Positions 10,801 through 25,800 of a stretch of 64,000 nucleotides of DNA are shown piece by piece (positions within the stretch are counted from its first letter, which is position 1; the number at the start of each line of letters is the position of its first letter). Source of the stretch: Sabellastarte sp. h YS-2021 (Eukaryota > Annelida > Polychaeta > Sabellida > Sabellidae). The notes below the pieces were generated by a model that saw nothing but the letters and a program-made list of their open reading frames with translations, searched no databases and was not told the origin of the DNA. The position numbers and the translations under genes were made by a program. The stretch spans positions 89,709,566-89,773,565 of the forward strand of contig OZ024928.1 in assembly GCA_964017235.1 (NCBI GenBank), given 5' to 3'.

Positions 10801-13800
10801 CATTTTTGGCAAAAATTCGAAAATTTAAAATGGCCGCCATTTTTAGGGAGGGGAAAATTTTTTGAAAATTGCAAATATTACATTCCTTAGATACCCTGTG
10901 GGTCGAAAATTTCAACGAAATCGCTCTATCTCGCACGGTTAAGGAGATAGAAGCAAATTTGTGTTTTGCCATTTTTGGCAAAAATTCGAAAATTCAAAAT
11001 GGCCGCCATTTTTGGGGAGGGGAAAATTTTTTGAAAATTGCAAAGATTGCATTCCTTAGATACCCTGTGGGTCGAAAATTTCGACAAAATCGCTCTATCT
11101 CGCACGCTTAAGGAGATAGAAGCAAATTTGTGTTTTGCCATTTTTGGCAAAAATTCGAAAATTCAAAATGGCCGCCATTTTTGGGGAGGGGAAAATTTTT
11201 TAAAAATTACCAAGAGTACAATGCTCAGATACCCTGTGGGTCGAAAATTTCGACGAAATCGCTCTATCTGGCACGGTTAAGGAGATAGAAGCAAATTTGT
11301 GTTTTGCCATTTTTGGCAAAAATTCGAAAATTCAAAATGGCCGCCATTTTTGGGGAGGGGAAAATTTTTTGAAGATTGCAAAGATTGCATTCCTTAGATA
11401 CCCTGTAGGTCGAAAATTTCGACGATATCACTCTATCTCGCACGGTTAAGGAGATAGAAGCAAATTTGTGTTTTGCCATTTTTGGCAAAAATTCGAAAAT
11501 TCAAAATGGCCGCCATTTTTGGGGAGGGGAAAATTTTTGGAAGATTGCAAATATTACATTGCTTAGATACCCTGTGGGTTGAAAATTTCGACGAAATCGC
11601 TCTATCTCGCACGGTTAAGGAGATAGAAGGAAATTTGTGTTTTGCCATTTTTGGCAAAAATTCGAAAATTCAAAATGGCCGCCATTTTTGGGGAGGGGAA
11701 AATTTTTGGAAAATTGCAAATATTACATTCCTTAGATACCCTGTGGGTCGAAAATTTTGCCGAAATCGCTCTATCTCGCACGGTTAAGGAGATAGAAGCA
11801 AATTAGTGTTTTGCCATTTTTGGCAAAAATTCGAAAATTCAAAATGGCCGCCATTTATGGGGAGGGGAAAATTTTTTTAAAATTGCAAAGAGTACACTCC
11901 TCAGATACCCTGTGGGTCGAAAATTTTGACGAAATCGCTCTATCTCGCACGGTTAAGGAGATAGAAGCAAATTTGTGTTTTGCCATTTTTGGCAAAAATT
12001 CGAAAATTTAAAATGGCCGCCATTTTTAGGGAGGGGAAAATTTTTTGAAAATTGCAAATATTACATTCCTTAGATACCCTGTGGGTCGAAAATTTCGACG
12101 AAATCGCTCTATCTCGCACGGTTAAGGAGATAGAAGCAAATTTGTGTTTTGCCATTTTTGGCAAAAATTCGAAAATTCAAAATGGCCGCCATTTTTAGGG
12201 AGGGGAAAATTTTTTGAAAATTGCAAAGAGTACACTCCTTAGATACCCTGTGGGTTGAAAATTTCGACGAAATCGCTCTATCTCGCACGGTTAAGGAGAT
12301 AGAGGGAAATTTGTGTTTTGCCATTTTTGGCAAAAATTCGAAAATTCAAAATGGCCGCCATTTTTGGGGAGGGGAAAATTTTTTGAATATTGCAAAGAGT
12401 ACACTCCTCAGATACCCTGTGGGTCGAAAATTTTGACGAAATCGCTCTATCTCGCACGGTTAAGGAGATAGAAGCAAATTTGTGTTTTGCCATTTTTGGC
12501 AAAAATTCGAAAATTTAAAATGGCCGCCATTTTTAGGGAGGGGAAAATTTTTTGAAAATTGCAAATATTACATTCCTTAGATACCCTGTGGGTCGAAAAT
12601 TTCGACGAAATCGCTCTATCTCGCACGGTTAAGGAGATAGAAGCAAATTTGTGTTTTGCCATTTTTGGCAAAAATTCGAAAATTCAAAATGGCCGCCATT
12701 TTTGGGGAGGGGAAAATTTTTTGAAAATTGCAAAGAGTACACTCCTTAGATACCCTGTGGGTTGAAAATTTCGACGAAATCGCTCTATCTCACACGGTTA
12801 AAGAGATAGAGGGAAATTTGTGTTTTGCCATTTTTGGCAAAAATTCGAAAATTCAAAATGGCCGCCATTTTTGGGGAGGGGAAAATTTTTTGAAAATTGC
12901 AAAGAGTACACTCCTCAGATACCCTGTGGGTCGAAAATTTTGCCGAAATCGCTCTATCTCGCACGGTTAAGGAGATAGAAGCAAATTAGTGTTTTGCCAT
13001 TTTTGGCAAAAATTCGAAAATTCAAAATGGCCGCCATTTTTGGGGAGGGGAAAATTTTTTGAAAATTGCAAAGAGTACACTCCTCAGATACCCTGCGGGT
13101 CGAAAATTTTGCCGAAATCGCTCTATCTTGCACGGTTAAGGAGATACAAGCAAATTACTCAAAAGTAGTACTGAAAATACACAATGAAGTACCTAAATGG
13201 CTATTACTCATGTACTGACAAAGCTATCAGTCCCAAATGCAATACCAAGCGAGCTATGGACATAACAATCTTGTATTCAAAATTGTAGTAAAATATCTTT
13301 AATTATTTTGGCTTAAATGCACGGAAACCAATGGGTACTGAAAATAGCTGTACTTAAGTATTACTCAGTAAGCAAAAGAGGTACAACAGCCAAAAGCAAT
13401 CCCAAGCAAGCTACTGACCCAATAAGCCTGCATACCAAATTTGGTGACAATAGCTCTAATACTTTTCCTTTAAATGAGCGGAAACCATGCGTGACGCCGG
13501 ACATCGGACGCCGGACGCCGGACGCCGGACATCGGACATCGGACATCGGACGGCGAAAAAAGCAAAAATAATATATCCACCCCCCAGGGGGGTGGACATA
13601 ATTATAGTAAATCCATTCAGACAAACTAGTCTATTCATTCAGAATTTCATGAAATCCTAATGTAAATTTTCAGGGATTTGCAAACTCCCTATAATTTTTA
13701 AGGAATTCACAAAGTCCTTCACCCTTGAGATGAATTAATATTCAACTGTATATCTACTAGAAACATCAGAAAAGCAAATGTAGTGATTGGTGATTTATCT

Positions 13801-16800
13801 GAATATCAGACTTCCCGCATGTTATTTATGGATAAAAACAATAATTCAATAAGTTTGAATAGCATCCAGTTCACCATTTTGTTATTTACTTCTTGGTTTC
13901 TTTTGACTCTTCTTTGAAGAAGTTAGCCTGTTTTTGGATGCCTAATTACACCACCTCAGTCCTTACACAATGCGTTCATTAGATGAATAAAAATTCAGTG
14001 CACAAATTATATATAGCTGAAGTACAAAAATATAACCATTTTTATTAGTGTTGGGATGATTAGACATGTGCTCGATTAATTGTCGGTGACAGTGTACAAT
14101 CGAGGTCCATCATTGTCTTTTTTCTAATAATTGAACTATCAGCTTAAATCTTACCTTTCTTAATGCACCTCAATATCCACATATTTTTAAAAATATTTTT
14201 GGCATTATTATTTAATAAATGGACAGATTTGTCATGAAATTCGAGTTTGTTTATATCTACTGCCATATTTATGGGAAGTGGGTATTTTTGGTAGATTTTA
14301 AATGTTGGAACACCGTTATTCTTACCGGATTAACCTATACTTCATCCCGGAAAGTGTTTCTTAAGTAATGACTAACAATGGAGTAAAATAATCAATTAGG
14401 GGTCGATCATTGGTCGGAAATATGGACGAATAATTGACCATGAAAGTTGGAGGAGAGTCCCAACATTACTTTTTATACTGATATTATGATAAAGCAAGCT
14501 TTGCATTAAAAGATTACAAAAAAGAAGTCACACCTACCAGAATATCACCATGTTTGATCACAATATTATTATCCATTGGATAAAATGCCTGCGGCCACTG
14601 AGGGTTACCTTTACCCATTAAATGCCATGAACCATTGTACTGGTAGCCTGATATCACAGTACCTGAAACAAAATTACGAGTACTATAACATAATGTCTCT
14701 TTTACAAATAATTGACTTTATGACCTCACTGTCACTACTGCTTAAATTACATTTTCCAACTGTTATTCATTGCATACATTATACACCAAACATAATGGAG
14801 TCCTAGTATAAAGAAAGTTGTGCAAAACTGGTGGTATAAATCAATGGCCATAGTTGGCCATAGATGGCAAATAGTTACTTCTCCTATACACTGAAATTAT
14901 GCAATAACTGAAATGGTGATGACCATATCTGCTGACACAGTCCAAAAGCTGACAAATTATTGATTAGAAAAATATAAGCTTCACTGATTTCTACTGAACA
15001 TCTGTATGGCAGGTCAAGACTGTCTTAAGATCTTAACATCTACATCTACACATGTATGCACATAAATTTTAGGTTTTTATTCCACAAAACTACTGAAAAA
15101 GCATTAACTTACTGAGTGAGTGAGCGTGTACACGAAAACCAAATGGATATATCGGTGATTTCCCATCAAACTTGCATGAAATATCTGCATGAACATCTGA
15201 AAAGGGTACAAAACAGTCAATTTTAACTCCTTTTTTATAATAGCCACAACACAATAACTGTACAATTATCAAATAAATAACAGAGACCACTACATTTAAA
15301 ATGAACCCTTTAAATGAATTTTTTTTCTACAAATTGCTAAATAAGTACCAATTAAATAGGTCCACCTAAAGCTTCCAAATTGTATATTTCAACTGGTTAA
15401 AATCGATCTATATGGGAAACTGGTTAATTTGGCTGTTGGTTAGTTTGGAGATAAAACCAACAACCAGCTAAAAACATCAAAAACAAGTTCTTACTTGCAC
15501 TTTTCAAAATTATTTTTTCCTCAAAATTTCAATATTATAAATACCTATCTTTACTTACCTACTTAGCAAGTTTTTTAAGATAAAAAAAAAGGATAGTTTT
15601 TGTAAACCAAACAATAAGTTGTGGAAAACTGAAATCCACTGCAATTCTGCAGTAAATATGAGGGTTGAGTTGTACAGCCTTAACACAGAGAAATTTATGT
15701 ACTTACTGTGTGAGTGAGAAGGAACATATATCGAACCAGTAACCATCAACAAAATGCCAGCTCTGTACTTCTGTGGCTGTGCTGTAGTGGCAAAGCTCAA
15801 CCCTGATTCATCTGGTGGGTCTTGGTCTGTTAAATGTTTATTTATCTTTCATGATACAGGAGTAAGAAATTTGCCAATGTATGTAACATATGCCACTGCA
15901 GGGGCACCCTCCACAAAAAAGAGCTAATGTAGTAAAAAAAAAAATCACAAGTGTCCAAAGAGTTTCCCATATTTCAAGGATGTATATTGTAGAGGGCATT
16001 TCCTCGATTGCAAATTTGACATACTTTGACAAATCTGACATTTTTTACTCTAAGTATAATCACAATAGAGGAAAAGCTACAAAACAGAATTTTCTTTGAT
16101 TTGCAAGCCTTCAACTTACAAGTCAAAAATATATATGTATATCACATCCACAAATGCATCAAAAGTCATTTAACCAAATGGATTTGTTTGTATAATTTTT
16201 ATCTCAGGGTGAAAGAAAACCATATGTTACTGTTTGGTTCTTTAAAATAACAAAACTTAAAATTTTGGGAACTTCCTATTTATAAAGCAAAATATATAAC
16301 CTGAGCCACAATTCTGACACACATGACCTTGATTAAAAATTTGTTTTGTCAATAAAACAGGCTATATCGAACATTAATTATTGCAATGCAATCTATTCAT
16401 AAGAACGGTCTCTTCATAATATTACCTTCTTAATATATTAAGAAAACAAGACCACTGCCGTGGTATGATCTCCCGCCGCACTACATCAAAAAGTAGGTGA
16501 ACAACATATTTGACAAAACTCCTATATGGTTATCATTAAAAATTGACAAAGTAGCTATTACTCACTTAGCTATGGAGATACACTTCCAAACTAGATTGGG
16601 CCAACTCGGCGCCAACATATCCCCAGACAGGTCATCACTCACGCCACAGGTTTTGATCGGGAATTTTTTAAAACATAATTACCCATTATTATATGAACTT
16701 CAGCACATCAATCTACTCTGTTTATATCTTCCCAAGGAAGATGGTCTATCCCCAGACACCGAATACATAACTCAAATTATATTTTCAATCTTCCTGCAAT

Positions 16801-19800
16801 GATAACTCTAAACCTATTTTCAAAGTATTTAAATGATTGATGATTGAATGTCCATTCTAAAATAATAATCCCAAAAGAGCATATCTGTTTCTATATTTGT
16901 TGACAAATAAAATATTAGTTTTAACTCAACTCATCATACTTTTCAATCTTCCTTCAAAGTATTTAAATGATTGATGACTCAATGTCCATTCTAAAATTCA
17001 TAATCCCAAAACGCATATCTGTTTCTATATTTGTTCACAAATAAAATATTATTTTTAAAAAAATTATTGATATTATTATTTTATTATATTATTTTAGAAT
17101 TTGCAAATTGTTTTCAGTTATTCATTTCCTCTATACCTATATATGTGGTCCATATATATGCAACCTAAATATGTGACACAATCTCAGTTCTGACTCCCCT
17201 TTGTGTTATATGTAATGAAGCCCACCACCTCCCACCCCCACCCCTCTCCCCTTCTCCACACCTCTCTCACTATTACACAAGATCTGCAACCCCATTGAGT
17301 TCTTTGTTTCTCATCTGATATCATTAAATACCTTTGTTTATTTAGTGTCACTCAATATAGCTGGAGGTCCCAGAGGTGGGTGGGGGGAATCCGGGTGTGG
17401 GATGTGGGTTGGGACTACAAAGAGATGGAGCATAAATGGTAAACAAACAATCTATATAAAAGGGGTACTCAAATACAAAAAGAATTGAGAATTTTAAGTA
17501 TGTGATTATCAACTGAAATGAGTTCATAACTGTAGGAGCTGTGTCAAAATTAACTGAGGCAAGCTGAATAAAACTGGGCTAGTTGAGGGTTAAAAATCCC
17601 CTAGTTTTACTACATAAGGATATAATTTCATTAATATTGGGACTTAAAGCTCACTTAAAGTGTCCATTTTGTCTACTTGAATATGTTTAACCAGTTTCAT
17701 TTTAAAAAGTTAAAAACTCAGCAAGAGAGGTATAACACACAAAAATAAGTTCTTAAAAGACTAAGATAGCCATAACATTATTAATATTCAAAATTTAAAT
17801 AGACAGGCATTTCCTTTTAAAAATTCAAAGATTTCAGCTCTATAACCCACATAGTTTGACAGTTACTGGGCTTTAAAGTGGCATAATGTCCAAAAATTGG
17901 GTTTCTGTGGGCATTTTACAATTGTTAAAGAGACCTTAGCAATTAAACTACAGATCTGAAACTTTTTGGGGGACATACATAACAAACAAAAATTATATAT
18001 AATACAGTTTAAGACTTGTCACACTAAGCATTTCCAAATAACAGGGCAAAATACGGAAAAAATGTCCAAAAAGGCACTTGGGCGAGTGTCTATGGCCCTC
18101 ATACACAGGTTAAATGTCTACTAAAAACCTTGATTTTCGGCATATGTAAAAAGGACATAATAATGCATTCCCAGATGGGATTTCAGCTCCATCAACCACA
18201 TAGTTTAACAGTCACAGGGCTTAAAGGTGGTAAAAAGTCCAAATATTGGGCCTCTGTGGGCCTTTTAGAGATCTCGATGTGGCTTTCAAATTAAAGCTTC
18301 AGACTTAAAATTTGTTACATACTAAGATTACACATAGAATATGTATCTAATAAAGTTTGAAACTTCTCAGACTTACCATTTCCAAGTTACAGAGCAAAAT
18401 ATGTGAAAAATGTCTTAAAAGGGTCACTCAGGTGGGTGTTTAAGGTCCTCATACACAGGTTAAATGTCTACTTGAAGCCTTGATTTTTGGCACATGTAAA
18501 AAGAACATAATAATGTATTCCCAGATGAGATTTCAGCTCTATCAGTCACATAGTTTAACAGTCACAGGCCTTAAAATTGGCAAAAAGTCCAAATACTGGG
18601 TCTTTATGGGGCCTTCTAGAGACCTAAATGTGGCCTTCAAATTAAAGCTTCAGACTTAAAATTTGTCACATACTAAGATTACACATAGAATATGCATCTA
18701 ATACAGTTTGAAACTTCTTAGACTTACCATTTCCAAGTTACAGGGCAAAATATGTGAAAAATGTCTAAAAATGGTCACTCGGGTGGGGATTTATGGTCCT
18801 CATACACAGGTTAAATGTCTTCTTAAAGCCTTAATTTTTGGTACATATATAAATAATATACTAATATCTTCCCAGATAGGATTGGAGCTCTATCAGTCAC
18901 ATAGTTTGACAGTCACAGGGCTTAAAAGTAGCAAAAAGTCCAAATATTGGGTCTTTGGGAGCCTTTTAGAGACCTCAATTTGTCCTTCAAAATTAAAGCT
19001 TCAGACTTAAAATCTGTTACATACTAAGATTACACACAGAATATATATCTAATACAGTTTGAAACTTCTCACACTTACCATTTCCAAGTTACAGGGAAAA
19101 AGATGTGAAAAATGTCTTATAAGGGTCACTCGGGTGGGTGTTTATGGTCCTGATACACAGGTTAACTGTCTATTAAAGGCCTAAATGTTGGGGCACATAT
19201 AAGAAAACACATAGATATATTCCCAGATGATATTTCACTTAGATGAGAGACATAGTTTGAAAGCTACAGTGCTTGAAAGTGGCAAAAAGTGCATAAATTG
19301 GGTCTCTGTGGGCACTTTTGAGACCTTAAGTCGACCCTTTTGGGTAAACCTACAGCCCTAAAATTTTCTACAGACAAGGATTACATATGAAAGTTATACC
19401 TAGCGCAGTTTGAGACTCATCAGAATTACCACTTCCAAATTATAGGGCAAAATATGTGAAAAGTATAGCAAAAAATCCCTAAGTGGGGGTATTTATGGGC
19501 CTCAAACACAATTTTCTCCTCAACTTAAAGTCGTGATTTTCGGCACATGTACTAAGAACATATTAATGTGTTGTCAGGTAAAATTTCAGCCAGCTGAGCA
19601 TCATAGTTTGTGACCTACAGGGCTCTAAGTGGCCAAAAGTGCAATTTCTGACCTTAAGGTGGCCATAAGTTCTTTTTTACTGGGAGTTTAAGGTCACCTA
19701 AAAATAGGGATCTTCCTTTGGGCACCCTTAACATGTGTACCAAGTTTGAAAAAAAAATATTAATTTGTTTTTGAGTTATCGCGTCCACAAGGAAATTTCT

Positions 19801-22800
19801 ACGGCGGCGGCGGCGGCGGCGGCGGCGGCGCGACGGACCTGAATCCAATATATCCCCGACTTTCGTCTGGGGATATAACTAGTGACCATGTTGTAGCTGT
19901 GGAGATAGTAGCTGAACAACATATTGGAACAAAATTGTGCAGCTGCAATACTTTTGAAGATATAAGCCATTTACTCATTATGGTTATCATCAAAGTAGCT
20001 ATTACTCAGTTAGCTATGGAGTTACAGCTGTGAAAATTCACAATACAGTATATCCAAAAGATAGGTGAACAACATATTCGACAAAAATCCTCTATATTCA
20101 ATAGTTTTTGAGTTATAAGTGACTTGCTCAATGGTCAAATGTTAAACTTAGTATAGCTATTACTCAGTTAGCTATGGTGCTACACCTTGGACACCTCACC
20201 ATGATATAGTACATGAAGGAGTTGTTGAACAACATATTTCAGGCCAATATTGTCAGTAACAGTTACAAAGACAAAATCAATTTACTCATTTTGCTCATTG
20301 TTAATAACAGAAAATAGCTATTACTCACTTAGCTATGAAGATAGAACCCTAAAATGGTACCATCTTGTAGGCATGGAGAAAGTAGCTGAACAACGTATTT
20401 TACAGAAACACTCTAAATGCACTCGTTTTGGAGTTATGAGCACTTTACTCAAAGTAGCCACCATTGCTATTACTCACTTAGCTATGGTCCTAGGTGTGAA
20501 ATAACAGTATCAAATGAAAGGACATAAGCAATAAGGTCTTAAAAAACATTGAAAAGGCCAAGGAGAAACAACCAGTGTGATGTACAGCCCTTTATAAAAG
20601 CGTGACACACACTCAATAGCATTTACTCATTTTCAGTAGGTGAGTAATTAGCTACGAGTCTGAAACTTCACCATGTGAAAGCTCTCCCAAAAGTAGATGA
20701 ATGACTTAAAAAGTAGATATACAACTTATTTGAGAGAAATTGTGTAGCTGCAATACTTTTGAAGATATAAGGCATTTACTCATTATGGTTATCATTAAAA
20801 ATTGACAAAGTAGCTATTACAGTTTGCGAGATATTTGTCATTTTTCACATTTTCACCAAAAGTAGCAATAAAGTAGCCATTACTCACTTGTACATTGAGC
20901 AACAGTTGTGAAACTTAAATATGTTACAGTTCACAAAAAAGTAGATGAACAACTTATTTGAGAGAAATTGTGTAGCTGCAACATTTTTGAAGATATACAT
21001 GTAAGGCATTTACTCATTATGGTTATCATTAAAAAATGACAAAGTAGCTATTACTCACTTAGCTATGGAGATACACTTCCAAACTAGTGATAATGTTGTA
21101 GCTGTGGAGATAGTAGCTGAACAACATATTGGAACAAAATTGTGTAGCTGCAATACTTTTGAAGATATAAGCCATTTACTCATTATGGTTATCATCAAAG
21201 TAGCTATTACTCAGTTAGCTATGGAGTTACAGCTGTGAAAATTCACAATACAGTATATCCAAAAGATAGGTGAACAACATATTTGACAAAAATCCTCTCT
21301 ATTCAATAGTTTTTGAGTTATAAGTGACTTGCTCAATGGTCAAATGTTAAACTTAGTATAGCTATTACTCAGTTAGCTATGGTGCTACACCTTGGACACG
21401 TCACCATGATATAGTACATGAAGGAGTTGTTGAACAACATATTTTAGGCCAATATTGTAAGTAACAGTTACAAAGACAAAATCAATTTACTCATTTTGCT
21501 CATTGTTAATAACAGAAAATAGCTATTACTCACTTAGCTATGAAGATAGAACCCTAAAAATGGTACCATCTTGTAGGCATGGAGAAAGTAGCTGAACAAC
21601 GTATTTTACAGAAACACTCTAAATGCACTCGTTTTGGAGTTATGAGCACTTTACTCAAAGTAGCCACCATTACTATTACTCACTTAGCTATGGTCCTAGG
21701 TGTGAAATAACAGCATCAAATGAAAGGACATAAGCAATAAGGTCATGAAAAAAATGGAAAAGGCCAAGGAGAAACAACCAGTGTGATGTACAGCCCTTTA
21801 TAAAAGCATGACACACACTCAATAACACACGCCCGGCCGGTGGGAGATAACTATACATTCAAATGTATTTGGAAGGCGAAGAAAAAAAACAGATTTTACC
21901 TGTAAAGCCCCTTCTGTAGTGGATCTGTACCACAATGTAATTTACCTTTGCATGTTCACCAATCTCAAACCCAACATCTACAAATAAGATTAACCAGAAT
22001 AACAACTGAATATCAACAGTTTGGTTTTGCATAACAACACCAGTAGAGCAATAGGTGTGAAACCTGCCACTGGAGGTAGTACCCATTGCTTTCTAGTGCT
22101 GTGAAGCTGCTTATAATTTTGTGTTCGATGCTTGGTATTTCTAGCAGCCAGCGAACTTCGATGTAGTTTGATTATCAAACTGACATTTTCAAAAACAGTA
22201 AAAATACAGAAATCTGAAAATAAAATCTTGTCACTTTGTTGAAAGTAAGGAGAAAATATGAAATCCATAGATATTTTACATAAATTTCACTATATTCTCA
22301 ATAAAATGTAAGTTTTATAAGATGGGCAAAAATAGTATCCACTGGGTTGTGTATTGATGTCGGTGATTTCTAAATGTTTTTCAGAGTCTGAATTTCAGAC
22401 ATTTGAATCAAACTTTGAATTCGGGCCAGAAAACAGGCAAACTATCAAACATCTACAAACATCATCGCAGCACTATTGCATTCGGTGCCCATTTTGCATC
22501 TGGGGAGATCAGGCGTCATATGTAGTTGCGAAAATCACAAAAACACATAAAATTTCCCACAAATGAAGTAGATAGAATTAGACTTCCTCACTAGTAACTT
22601 TCATAAACTGTAGCAAAAGTCCCTTTTGTTTTTGTATATTAAGTAAAATGTGATGCATATTTCTTAATATTATGTAACAATTTTTGAAAGAGAGTATATC
22701 AAATTTCTGTTTTGGGGTAAATTAACAAAATTAATATGAAGTATTTGGGATTCATTGGTGTATGTAACATGCAGGTTTTACCATCAAATATATAATAGAA

Positions 22801-25800
22801 ATTTGACAAACTCATAAATCATCCAAATTACTTGACAAAATTGCATTATTTGGTGCAAGATTTGTATTTTTATTGACAAACTATAAATTTTCTAATTCGA
22901 TCTATAAAAGGTATATTGATGTGCACAGAGTGACAAACAAAAATCTGGTTTGTTTATTTAGAAATACCTGAAGTTATTCAAACTTTTGCACTTTTAATCA
23001 CAGTACTATCTCACCTTCTGGAAGTTTTGTGGGTGGAGCATTGCGAGCCCAAGCAAACATGATACTTCCTGATTCATCATCTCCACAAATGTCACCACAT
23101 TGCCTGATATAAAGAAAGAGTAATTTATCACATTTTGATGTGTAACTATGGATGCAAAAGTATCACACCCAGGGGCATTACACATAGATCACTTGATTTA
23201 CTTCTGTTGAACATTCAAGAAAAAGAAGAAACAAGGTCGAGAAAAACCCTTTCTTTTGTGAGATATTGTTTTAAAATAAAATCCCTCTCAGAAACTGTAC
23301 TGTCTGTGGCCCATTTATACATCTGTACAGAAGTTTGTCTAATATCCTAACTTGCACATGTGCAACTAAACAAAACGAAAAAAAAGAGCTTGGGTACATA
23401 AAACAATAAATACAGGGTGTATCCACTACATTTTAATACTTTCTCCATGACCAAAGCTTTAAAATCAAGGACCTTATGCATGCTTCGTGGCATGAAAGAG
23501 ACATGTACTGAGGTCAAGAGCTCCCGCCGAGGCCATGAGCTCCCGCTGGTTTTGCCTTTGAGAACCACACACAAAGGTTCAGTCACAGTACAGGAAGATG
23601 TGGAATACACCAAAATTTGATCTGATTACATAGACGTATCCGTTTGTTGAAATACTGGATGAAAGAAAGGAATAACGCCATTTTGCGAAAGGATGCCTTT
23701 TAATTTCCATGACTTATTATGAATTTTCCAAAACCTGGAGTCAATTTCCATGACTTTTCCAGGCCTGGAACAAAATGGAATTCCATGACTTTTCCAGGTT
23801 TTCTATGGCTGGATACAAACTGTAAATAAGATGTAATTAGATTAATAATATGAGATATGTTTGGCAACACACAAAAAAGCTGATCTGAGATCAGTTATCG
23901 AAGACACTATTTCAATACATATGTAAACTTTATGAGAAATATAAATGCACTTGCCTACACTTAAGTAATTCTTCTACTTATTCAGATGAAGCTATTGGGT
24001 TTATTCCACATAAACTGTGATTTCAACATATAAGACTGTATAAGCATATTGATTGGGGTGACCCAGCTTGACGATTAGTTTTGACCCATATCCCATCTGA
24101 GTTTTGAATATTGAAAATGGGGAGTATCTTAAATTTGGATACCTAAAAACATTTTCGCAAAGTAAACCAGATGTGGCAGTTGCTTTAAAGTTTTACTAAA
24201 AATAAGAGGTCAACCATCTGGCAAAAAAAAAAACAAGGGAACAGTGGCTATCTTTCAGACAACCACAAAGTCGAATCTTTAGATTAAAATTGAGTTAAAC
24301 CCAGAATAACAGATATCAATTTATTGTGTTTAGATAACAATACACATACACCACAAGGGTAACAAGTAGAGAGAGCTCATTAGTACCCAATAACTTTCAA
24401 GATGTTTAATAGTGTTTTTGAATAGAATAACGTCATTTACCAAGACTTTTAAAATGTGTTTTTATGATAGATTTACAAATGAAAATCCTAACAGAGAAGG
24501 CAATAACCTTTTCTGAGGGAGAAATTCTAATTAGATTTGCAGAACCCAAATAACTTTATTAAATTAGTCATGTGGTGTCTGCCATCTATGAAACTGTTAC
24601 TGTCCACATGCTTTCATGTGTAGAGTCACCAGATGAATACTTTTTTGTGATCCAAAATAAACTGTATCATTATACATTTTAAACAGTGACCTATAAATGA
24701 AGATAAATACTGATCATTACACATACCATATATTTTCTAATTAATGCCCCTTTACTTTAATACCAAATTTATAATGAGAGTGTCTCTAATTAATATACCA
24801 GACAACACTGTTCCATGCTAACTTTTGATTCACTATGAGCCAAAAATATTTGAATCTTCTGCCTCATTTATGGTAGAAATTGATGCTGAATGCATGGGAT
24901 TTCATTGACACATGTTACATACAGTTAGTTAAGATTTCTATGTGTACATGACACTTTCAAGGCATATAGTTGGCTCAGTTTCTGTTGTGTCTATTTGCAG
25001 AGTTATCAACACTAGGTAATTCTAACTCTAATAGTATTTCTATGGCATTTAATTTCATCTAAAGACAGTTACTGGGTTGAAGTATGGATGGACTGGACCC
25101 CAGATTCCAAGACACATTAAAGAGATTCCGAGGAACATCAAACAAAAAAAAAACAGAGATCAACAACTGTTAAGGATGAGACATTGAAGGTGAAAAGCTG
25201 AAGGTTGTGAAGTAAGCTTCAAATTTGTAAAATAAGATTATAGGAGACATGGTGGCTCAGCTATAAATCATAGTCCTAAGTATCAAAAATAAAAGTAGAT
25301 TTATGATACAAGGGTTAATTGACTTTAAAATTATTCAATAAAACAGAATTTATAAATATTGTATGATCAGTAAGCCAATAATGTGAAGGCCTTGTTCCAA
25401 GATTACATCATAAGTCAAATGTTACTTTTCCCCATTTCATCATATATTATCATAAGGTTGGTACTTGCTTGCCTTGGCATTCATGGGCATATGTTCTACT
25501 TCCCTTTCCACATTCAAAGATAAACTATACAATGGTGCAAGTGAATACTATTAGTACTTAAATTGTACTTAAGTTGTTCAAACCGTTACTTGGAAAATGC
25601 CTTAACTTTGCACAAAACAGACAATTTATATCTTCACATTCACTTGCCACTGCAAAAATTTACATGTTGTGACATAAAAAAGATTGATTTATTGCCTGGT
25701 CTGTTGTAAAAGTTACATTTGTACTAGAGCTAGGGCCAATACTAGTGTCACTATTTTGGTTCTACTGGTTCAACTCCGACAAATGACATTGTAAAGGTTC

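Larger units (their letters stand above)
9505..13605 (+). mobile_element. Helentron-like element, family alpha, copy 1
   Basis: The 5' part has AACTAGAAATAGG (9505) and GTAATGTCCACCCA (near 9581), both shared with copy 2 at 34.3 kb. The body is a 20-copy 169-bp satellite followed by two degenerate units of an about 160-bp TATTACTCAGT repeat. The 3' end has a GGACGCC/GGACATC tract (13497-13553) and then the hairpin TCCACCCCCC..GGGGGGTGGA (13576-13596). The right arm GGGTGGACAT is the reverse complement of the 5' ATGTCCACCC. That 5' subterminal repeat matching a 3' hairpin is known for Helentrons and their HINE derivatives. No transposase is present. Exact ends are inferred. Confidence 0.7.
14663..16445. 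other. PHM introns 4-6, mostly unassigned
   Basis: Apart from exons 5 and 6, this stretch holds AT-rich intron sequence. Plus-strand frames at 14576-14806 and 15890-16250 are antisense or low-complexity. Confidence 0.5.
16595..19882 (+). mobile_element. Helentron-like element, family delta, inserted in gamma
   Basis: It interrupts the gamma sequence CTTCCAAACTAG|TGACCATG, which is intact at 49.67 kb and, with one substitution, at 21.07 kb. AACTAG is present at both junctions. The 5' part has ATATCCCCAGAC (16617-16628). Its exact reverse complement is the right arm of the 3' hairpin ATATCCCC-GAC...GTCTGGGGATAT (19849-19876). A (CGG)n tract (19803-19830) precedes the hairpin. The body is an about 350-bp repeat array. 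Confidence 0.75.
16447..21848 (+). mobile_element. Helentron-like element, family gamma, copy interrupted by family delta
   Basis: The 5' end CAAGACCACTGCCGTGG then GATCTCCCGCCGC matches the start of the copy at 48.46 kb. The 3' end at 21820-21848 has CGCCCGGCCGGTGGGAGATA, but the left hairpin arm is lost by a deletion relative to 50.48 kb. The body contains two copies of an about 710-bp block (19883-20595 and 21085-21800) that occurs once in the 48.5-50.5 kb copy. It lies in PHM intron 4, and its end is about 50 bp from exon 4. Confidence 0.72.

Noticed and set aside
10058-12970. Dozens of 74-110-residue frames on both strands
   Set aside because: They are the 169-bp satellite, identical from unit to unit and interrupted by stops once per unit or so.
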